A program made the translations under genes and the position numbers. This document shows positions 20,006 to 26,714 of a stretch of 26,714 nucleotides of DNA, piece by piece (the first letter of the stretch is position 1; each line of letters begins with the position of its first letter). Where the stretch lies: assembly GCA_009602725.1 (NCBI GenBank), contig WELB01000008.1, forward strand, positions 640,474 to 667,187, in the 5' to 3' direction. Under the pieces are notes generated by a model. It made no database searches. It was not told the DNA's origin and saw only the letters and a program-made list of their open reading frames with translations. The stretch comes from Spirogloea muscicola. Lineage: Eukaryota; Streptophyta; Zygnematophyceae; Spirogloeales; Spirogloeaceae.

Positions 20006-23000
20006 ATGCCCGGCCGTGCGGCCACCGCGGCGCTGCCGCCCGCCGCCGAGCTCGACCTCGCGGCCGTCGAGTACGAGCCGCTGAAGATCGTCGGTGAGGA
20101 TCACCAGCTACCTCGCCGCTGCAGCTGCACGTCGTCGAGGCCGCTCCTCTGTGCAGCTCAGGAGCTATACGTTCTATCGTGCAGGCAGCTGTGCGCTGAA
20201 CTTTGCTGACTGCTCGTACGCTCAAAAGCCTTTGGAAGTAGCCACATTGTCACGGTGACAGGTGTACTGAGAAGTCCGACTGCGCACCTTACTTGCAACA
20301 AGCAGCCGCGAGCGCGAGAGTGTCTTCCTACCTGTTCGGCTGCCTTGATTCCGAAAGTGGAGATTGCTGCACAGCTCTGAGCAGCCGACTGGCCTACATC
20401 CTGACCAGCACTCTAAAGATGCAGCACCTCGACTAGCTGGAGCGAGCTTGCGATGGTTTGTCACTCTTCTGGAGGGGAGCATTTTAAGAACAACGCTCAT
20501 CAGGAAAATCCTCCACGACAACAACATCCCTCAGGTTTGCTTGCAGCAGTGGCAGTTGAGCTAGACATCTTGGTGCAGTTGCTACACTGATGCAGCCTTC
20601 AAGCTGTCTGCCTTATCTACCTTCCCTGGCCTATCTGCAGGTCCTCAGCGAATTGGTAGTACCAGAGCTGCCAATGTATCTGCCAACTTATCCACCTGGA
20701 CCTGGTAACCATCTGTAGTGAGGACAAGTTCCTGTAATGTAGGCCAGTGCAAGCTGTCATTATATTTGAAGATGCCCCAAAACCATGACTGGAGGAGGCA
20801 CTAGCAATAGACACTGGGTCTTGTAAATTGTATGCTTAAGCCTAAGGCCGAGGATGATGACGGACGGATTGTCAAGTAAAGGGAAGCTCCCGTTAGTACT
20901 GTTGTCAGAGAGCACTCCCTTGAGGCCGAATTTGTTCAATTGTAGCCTACTCTTACAGCTTGAAAGCCAGCTGCAGATGAGCAGAATGTGATAACCTGCC
21001 ACGAAGAGGACTCGCCACGTGAGCGAGTCGCACTCGCAACCACGGGCCTCCTAGACCAAGTCAAGCAGTCAAATCTAAGCAGTACAGGGGAGTTTAGATA
21101 CTGGACTATCAGGGACTACTCAGATGCCTATGGCAAAGGCACAATTACGCCAGAGATGGTGAGTGAGAAGGCCTCATATCCTGATTTCATGTCTTTGGCC
21201 TGAGCATGAAGGAAATCCAACGGCGAATCTTTGTGCTACTTGTGAGTACAATCTAGAAGAATGTGGGTACTGATTAAGTATGTGCCATTGCCATCTCACC
21301 TCAGGTTGCCGAAAACTTCATAAGAGCTGTGGAGCATTTGAGAGTGCAGTATCCAAAGTCAACATACTTCATTGCTGTGGACTACGATGACATCCGTGCT
21401 CAAGCTGCCGCCTCCACCAAGCGGTACACAAGTGGTGGGTTTGGGCAACAGGGCCTGGGCAACAGACAAGTATCTGCTGTGGTCGTGGGAAGCGTCCAGC
21501 AGTACTTCCTTGCAACAGCTGCAAAACATGCTGAGCAACTCTGTACTCTTGCTCTTGGCAGGTGTGCCCCTAAGCATGCTAGATGGCGTTCCAATTGCCA
21601 TCAAAGATGAGATGGACTGCCTGCCTTATCCCACAACAGGTACTGCTCCACCTAGTCTTTTGACGTTCCAAGGTAGTTTGCTGGCCAGGACTTCTAGTAG
21701 TCCTTATGCTTCCTCAGCATATGCTTCCTCGGCTACATTGCCTGCGATCATATGGAGGTGCAGCTGAGGATAATATATAGCGGCCATTAGAGCTGGCACT
21801 GCACGTCAGAGTGCAACTTCGTATTCCCAATAGTAGCTCTCAAGCTCAATTTGAGCTGCCACTAGATAGGAAGCCTTTCCAGGCCTATACATGCATCAGG
21901 TTGACTTAGTATCATGTCAACTGTCTGTAGATACATAACTCACACTGGAATGGCTCTTGCGGTGTCCAGGGGGGACAACGTGGCTCCACAACGTCAGGCC
22001 TGCAGTGGAGGATGCAACATGTGTTGCTAGACTTCGAAGTTGTGGGGTTGTGTTGGTGGGCAAGACTAACATGCACGAGTTTGGGAGCGGTACTATTGGC
22101 TTGAATCCTCATCATGGCACGCCCCGAAATCCCTACAACATGAATCACTATACTGGAGGCTCCTCATCTGGGTCAGCCGCAGTAGTTGCAGCTGGACTCT
22201 GCCCGGCAGCCATTGGAAATGACGGAGGAGGTGTGCTTGTCCTTGACCTTTCAGACTCTGCTCTTATGAAATGTGCCACACGCCGTGATAAACACAACGA
22301 GTCAACATCTGGTGTTTAGCTCAATCCTCATATGTAGCCCAGCATTATACAACCCTCATTGGGCTTGTATGAGATTACCTGGTTTTAGCCGGTACTTGAT
22401 GCCAATATGCAACAGGTTCAATTCGCATCCCGGCTTCACTCTGTGGTGTGGTGGGATTGAAGGGTACCTTTGGACGCACAACACTACATGGACATGCCCC
22501 CATTGCCTTCACTATCGGGATGACAGGGCCCCTAACTGCTAGTGTAGCAGATGCTTGCATTGTGTAAGTACTGATGGTAATTAGAGCTACTCAGGCTCAA
22601 GTACATGCATCTCTACGTCTCAGCAAGCCTTGTAAGGTTGTGCTGCCATTCAATCTTTATAAGTCAGCAGTCTTTGATCAAATTTGCTTGCCATGCCCTC
22701 CATTCTTATGCACAGCTGCTTTTACGAAATTGCAGCTATGCTGCCATGCTGGGTACGCATCCTTCGGACTGCTTGGCTTCTCGCCCTCCCCTACCTCATC
22801 TTCCCGTGCTGGAGGGATGCAGCTCTGCTGGCACGTCCCTCACAGGCAGCTTGAAGGGCATGAAGCTTGGAAAGTACTCTCCCTGGTTCTCGGACGTTGC
22901 TGACCCGCTTATATTAAAAGCCTGTCAAGATGCCATTGACCATGCGGTGGCTTCGTACGGGATTGAGGTAAGCTATATGCTCTCTATCTGACATACTGAG

Positions 23001-24239
23001 ATTTATCCTCCAAATAACGATGTCCCTGGTCTAAACTGGCTGATTGATCCATGAGGTTGAGGGACACGAAAGGTCTGCTGTGATGCTCCACTGAACAGGT
23101 GCATGAGATAGTAATACCTGAGTTGGAAGAGATGAGGGTAGCCCACCTTGCTACAATAGCATCAGAGATGGCATCGTCATCAAACACAGACTATGTCAGT
23201 GGAAGGAGGACAGACTTTGGTTGGGATGTGCGAGGCAATCTGGCACTCTTTCGTTCCTTCAGCTCCAGGGATTACATTGCTGCACAGCGACTCAGGTGCA
23301 CCTCATTCTGACCTTGGAGACACCCTTGATGCTTCTATATTATCTGCTTGTCGGATGGTACTTCAGAGCTTGCTAAGGACAACATACAGCTCCCATCCTT
23401 GTCTAGATTGACAAACTGGAAGCCCTGCTACCACGTTACGCAACAGGTCATTCATACTGCATGCAAGTGGGAAGATGACACTGTAGTCTGCAATCACCAA
23501 ATTGACATTCGTACGCTGCGTTCTGCTTGTGTGCAGATGTCGTGCCATGCGCCACCATCTCAGGATTTTTGAGGAAGTGGATTTTATAATATCTCCCACT
23601 ACCGACACAACTGCTCCAATAGTACCACCTGATGCCCTAAAGTGTGGCGAAAGCAACCTGGCTGTGACGGGGGGCCTAATGCGCTTCATCTTTGCTGGTA
23701 ACCTATTGGGATTTCCAGCTATTACTGTTCCCGTGGGCCAAGATGGGAAAGGCCTCCCCATTGGCTTGCAGATAATGGGGCGCCCCTGGCAGGAGGCGAC
23801 TGTGCTGAGGCTTGCAGCCGCGATTGAGGTAAGTGCTTATCACCCACTTGCTTGGGTCCTGCACATATCCCTTCTCTATCAATCCCTTCTTCAGTTGGTC
23901 AAGCTTTGCTATGTCTGCATCTGCTATGCATTGGCTATGACATGCCTTGTCTAGTACTAGGGTTTGGGCAGCCAATGTGATAGGCTTGCCGCAGACTGCA
24001 CTGTATGAGCACACCAAGAGATGTGCTACTGGAGATAATGCATAGGTTATGGTGCTACAAGAGCCATCACAGAAGGATGCATCTGTGGCCTCGCGGGTCT
24101 TGTTGCAATATCTGTCCTTTTGAACCTATGACAGAATGTCTTGCAGGCGGTCTGTATGTCCAAGCTGATGCGACCATCTGTATTTTATGATATGCTGAAG
24201 GCGCCTTGCACCGATGGCAAAGTTGCTCCCTCGTCCTGA
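20006..24239 (+). CDS. FAAH: fatty acid amide hydrolase, plant type, 12 exons, 626 aa
   Basis: Exons: 20006-20093, 20419-20534, 20641-20704, 20977-21158, 21305-21434, 21562-21639, 21970-22230, 22416-22563, 22736-22967, 23099-23295, 23537-23828, 24147-24239; all GT-AG with matching phases. It belongs to the amidase-signature family; plant FAAH cleaves N-acylethanolamines to free fatty acid and ethanolamine, probably at endomembranes. The Ser-Ser-Lys triad is present: Lys208 in A-I-K-D-E-M-D, cis-Ser284 in G-G-S-S-S-G-S and nucleophile Ser308 in G-G-G-S-I-R-I-P. These sit at a constant +3 offset from the residues I recall for Arabidopsis FAAH (205, 281, 305), and the length is close to its 607 residues. 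Other matches are A-P-R-L-A-G near the N-terminus, I-V-I-P-E-L-E-E-M-R, L-P-I-G-L-Q-I-M-G-R-P-W and V-F-Y-D-M-L near the end. It should be an active enzyme. Its leader starts about 180 bases after the retroelement block. Confidence 0.95.
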
Positions 24240-24279
24240 GACTTGGTAGGTCCAGTTGACGGTTGATGAAATTCTGGGG

Positions 24280-24284
24280 TGTAA
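24280..24284 (+). terminator. TGTAA polyadenylation signal, FAAH gene
   Basis: TGTAA lies 41 bases after the FAAH stop codon, nearly the same spacing as for the PPR gene. Confidence 0.6.
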
Positions 24285-24486
24285 ATATGCAAATGTTTGG
24301 TGCGGACACCTTACCACGATGAACTCAATGTCAATGACCAAGACACATAAGTAGGCCTGCCGGCCCATCTGTGCGCTCAAGTAGAGTCTGAGCGTCACGG
24401 AACTGTACAAAAGCTTGCCAAGCTGCCCTTCAAATGACAAGTCGTCAGGAGAAGTCAGCGGCAGCAACAATCATCAATACATTATT

Positions 24487-24491
24487 TTACA
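24487..24491 (-). terminator. TGTAA polyadenylation signal, MATE gene
   Basis: TTACA on the given strand reads TGTAA on the minus strand, about 300 bases after the MATE stop at 24790. With the FAAH signal at 24280 it leaves about 200 bases between two convergent transcripts. Confidence 0.5.
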
Positions 24492-24789
24492 GAACAATTG
24501 CTGTTGCACCAAAGCTACAATTGTGCATGCCTCATTCGTAAGCTGTGGAGAAGACTCCACGTTGCCGGCCGCTTGCGCGGTGAGCCATAGTGGAGGACCA
24601 AACGATGGAGGCACTGCAGTCTTCCAACCTCCGCGCAGGTCATAAGAGTTAGTATACGCGTGCAGCGCAAGCAACTCAACCACCTCGGTCCCCCCTCACA
24701 TGACTGGTAGCTTGGCACAAACCAAGCAGTTGAAGAGCACCACATAGTAGGTTGGACGATGCAGGCATGGCCTTGTCCTGTCAATATTG

Positions 24790-26562
24790 TCACAAGTGCT
24801 GGCTTCGCAGGAAGGGGGCCCAGTAGCGCAGCGAGTACTGCGACGTCAGGACAATATAGTACACCGCCAGCCCCCTGTCGCCAGTCAGTGTCAGGACATA
24901 GAGTTAGGTGAGCACTTGGCTGGCAAGTCTGGTGGTGCAGTTTCAGATTTCAAGAATGACGTTTGGGTCCAGCAGCCGGCACTTACCACCAGATGGCTGT
25001 CAAGCCCTTGCCGGCGTGCATCGTCCACAGGAGCTGCAAGCGAGGCAGCATGGCAGGAACCCAACCACGTCAGCAGCCACCACGTCCGGGCAGCTTGAGG
25101 CAGGCCAACGCTAACGGCCATGATGAGACAATGAAGAAGCCCACTGTGCACAGCTCCCACGGAGCTTGGGCAGTGTGGCAGTGGGATCCTTGGCATATTG
25201 TGATGAGACGCGATGCGCCTCGCTTGCGATGCATAATTCCTGGCTATTAGTCGTTGTTGCGATGGTAGGGAGGAAGCGGAGGCCCAGAATGCAGAGCCAT
25301 TGCTGTGAGCAATCAACCGAGGCGCCGCGGAATGACTGCTATGTTAGACTCAAAAAGCCTGAGCCCAGGCTGAGGGCGGCAGAGGATGACACACCGTGGC
25401 AATCCCGGAGCCCGCGGCAGGCAGGAAGCCGAGGACGACGAAGTTAACATCGCCGGCGCCGAGGAGGACGCCTTCCATGGCGTTGTTCCAGCCCATGGCC
25501 AGCATGACGCACGCCGGCGGCATCGCCAGATCCACTGCGTGCAGCAGCGCTGCATCCTGCCGCGCTCGGCAGAGATGCTTTGTTGGGCGGTGAGCAGCTT
25601 GATAAACAGCATCAGCCCTGAGCTCTGGCATGCCCCATTGCGACTATCCTTGGGATTTAGTGCGAGTTTGCCTATACTTGCACCATGAAGAGCGGGCCCA
25701 ACTTTCAGATTGCGTACGCTGAGCTATTGACCTGCCGATGATCTGAGTGCTGCTCTTCTCAAGTCAATCAGCGAAAATGCACGAACACCAACCTGCGAGA
25801 AGGACCGGGCAAGGGGCGCACGCAGGAGCCAGGTGGCGAGCGCCAGCGCCACCGATGTCGCTGCGCACCAGGCGATGACACGGTCAGCGACCCGCCTGGC
25901 CGCGAGCCGGCCGCCGCCGCCGGCCAGCGCATTTACGACCATTGTCTGGCCGACCTCCAGGAATGCCCATAAAATCGTAAGCTGCGGAGCACATGGGGCA
26001 GAGCTGCAGCAATTGTGAGCACAATGGGCCGCAGTCCTTAATAAGGAGACGCTATTGTGCTGTCGAATCTGCTCGGCTAAACCAGACCACATGTATAAAA
26101 CAATCAGTCATAGACATCACATTTCATTAGCTATAAATTGTTGCTTCTGCGTCGTGGCGCACGTTTGCCGCCACAGGCCACTGCCAGAGGCCAAACAAGA
26201 AGTGTGCGGGGCAGAGTGGCCAGCTAGGCCGTGCCTGGAAGATCTGGAGCTGGTTGAGGAGCTGGTGGCCGGCGGCGGTGACGACGCCGCGGCGCGTTGC
26301 CGCTGCGCCGGCGAGCGTGTAGATGCCTATGATGGCCGAGCACCTCAAGAGCAGCTGCCACCAGCCAAGCCGGTGCAGCTCAGAGCTACCCCTGTCTGGC
26401 GGACAGAAGTCGTGCCTAACTCTCAACTTTGCTGGAAGGTCTACAGCACTCGAGAGCGTCGGAAGGAGGGGTTGCTCACCCCGCTGCAGTCTTGCAAGTA
26501 CTGCCCATACTCGCGTAGCCTGGGCAGTGGAAACCGCCTGGGGCGCGCCAAGCGGCAAGCAT
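24790..26562 (-). CDS. MATE family efflux transporter, C-terminal half, 5' part outside the window
   Basis: Exons on the minus strand: 26385-26235, 25981-25793, 25556-25395, 25033-24987, 24874-24790, preceded by a less certain exon ending at donor 26480. They encode about 210 residues. The pattern A-A-T-R-R-G-V-V-T-A-A-G-H-Q-L-L, then G-Q-T-M-V-V-N-A-L-A-G-G, A-R-R-V-A-D-R-V, R-S-F-S-Q-D, M-E-G-V-L-L-G-A-G-D, G-L-T-A-I-W-W-G-L matches TM7-TM12 of multidrug and toxic compound extrusion proteins, closest to plastid EDS5-like members. Such proteins export small organic compounds against Na+ or H+. The first intron after 26235 is GC-AG. The N-terminal six helices are missing. An ATG at 26562 opens one possible first exon, but an acceptor-like CCTAG near 26596 and the missing half argue that the gene continues beyond the right edge. 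Confidence 0.82.
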
Positions 26563-26697
26563 GGCACCGCAGCCGGCACGGGAAGAGCAAGTGAGCTAGG
26601 ACAAGAGAAGCGAGCAAGCCAGCAAGAGAGAGCCTCCACGGGGCTAGGAGGGCAAGAGGGAACCGGGGGGTGGGGGGGGGTTAGGAGCAGGAGGACG

Positions 26698-26714
26698 GAG
26701 AGAGAGAGAGAGAG
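26698..26714. repeat. (AG)n microsatellite at the window edge
   Basis: At least eight AG units run off the window. On the minus strand this is a CT tract upstream of the visible MATE exons, in an intron or 5' UTR. Confidence 0.8.

Overview
The window reads as nuclear DNA of a green alga, most likely a trebouxiophyte-type chlorophyte. The evidence is compact genes cut by 5 to 12 short introns, high-GC coding exons, UGUAA polyadenylation signals downstream of all five genes, a plant-type fatty acid amide hydrolase, a P-class PPR protein, and the plant/algal telomere motif TTTAGGG as degenerate copies. No bacterial operon, CRISPR array, rRNA or tRNA was seen. The raw reading frames are only exon pieces. 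I rebuilt the genes by joining pieces at GT-AG (twice GC-AG) sites that keep phase, and checked them against family motifs.

Layout from left to right: (1) a 9-exon PPR gene on + (213-3744, 589 aa); (2) a convergent 7-exon gene of unknown function on - (4809-7582, 633 aa); (3) a block of 5'-truncated retroelement tails (about 7880-9480); (4) a 13-exon gene on - (10454-15596, 888 aa) that fuses a basic transit-peptide-like leader, an acidic region and a duplicated amphipathic repeat to a complete Kir-type (inward-rectifier-like) channel domain; (5) a second, larger and partly inverted block of the same retroelement tails (about 16490-19830); (6) a 12-exon FAAH-type amidase gene on + (20006-24239, 626 aa) with its catalytic Lys-Ser-Ser residues intact; (7) a convergent MATE transporter gene on - (24790 to beyond the right edge), of which only the C-terminal half lies inside.

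The most interesting item is the Kir-like gene. Its slide helix, both membrane helices, the linker after the second helix and the whole cytoplasmic domain are recognisable. The K+ selectivity filter, T-x-G-Y-G in the family, aligns without gaps to T-G-L-Q-P. It is therefore either a channel with a different selectivity or a non-conducting Kir homologue, carried on a long N-terminal region that Kir proteins do not normally have.

The two retroelement blocks flank this gene on both sides. They contain about nine copies of one C-terminal protein tail ending S-D-L-x-L-L-T-R-G-Y-stop, plus a repeated module of about 60 bp with a GGGCTGG/CCAGCCC hairpin. Copies are truncated, nested head to tail and inverted, as expected of a LINE-type element that inserts into its own 3' tails. 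The host genes do not form a pathway; they are ordinary neighbours arranged in convergent pairs.
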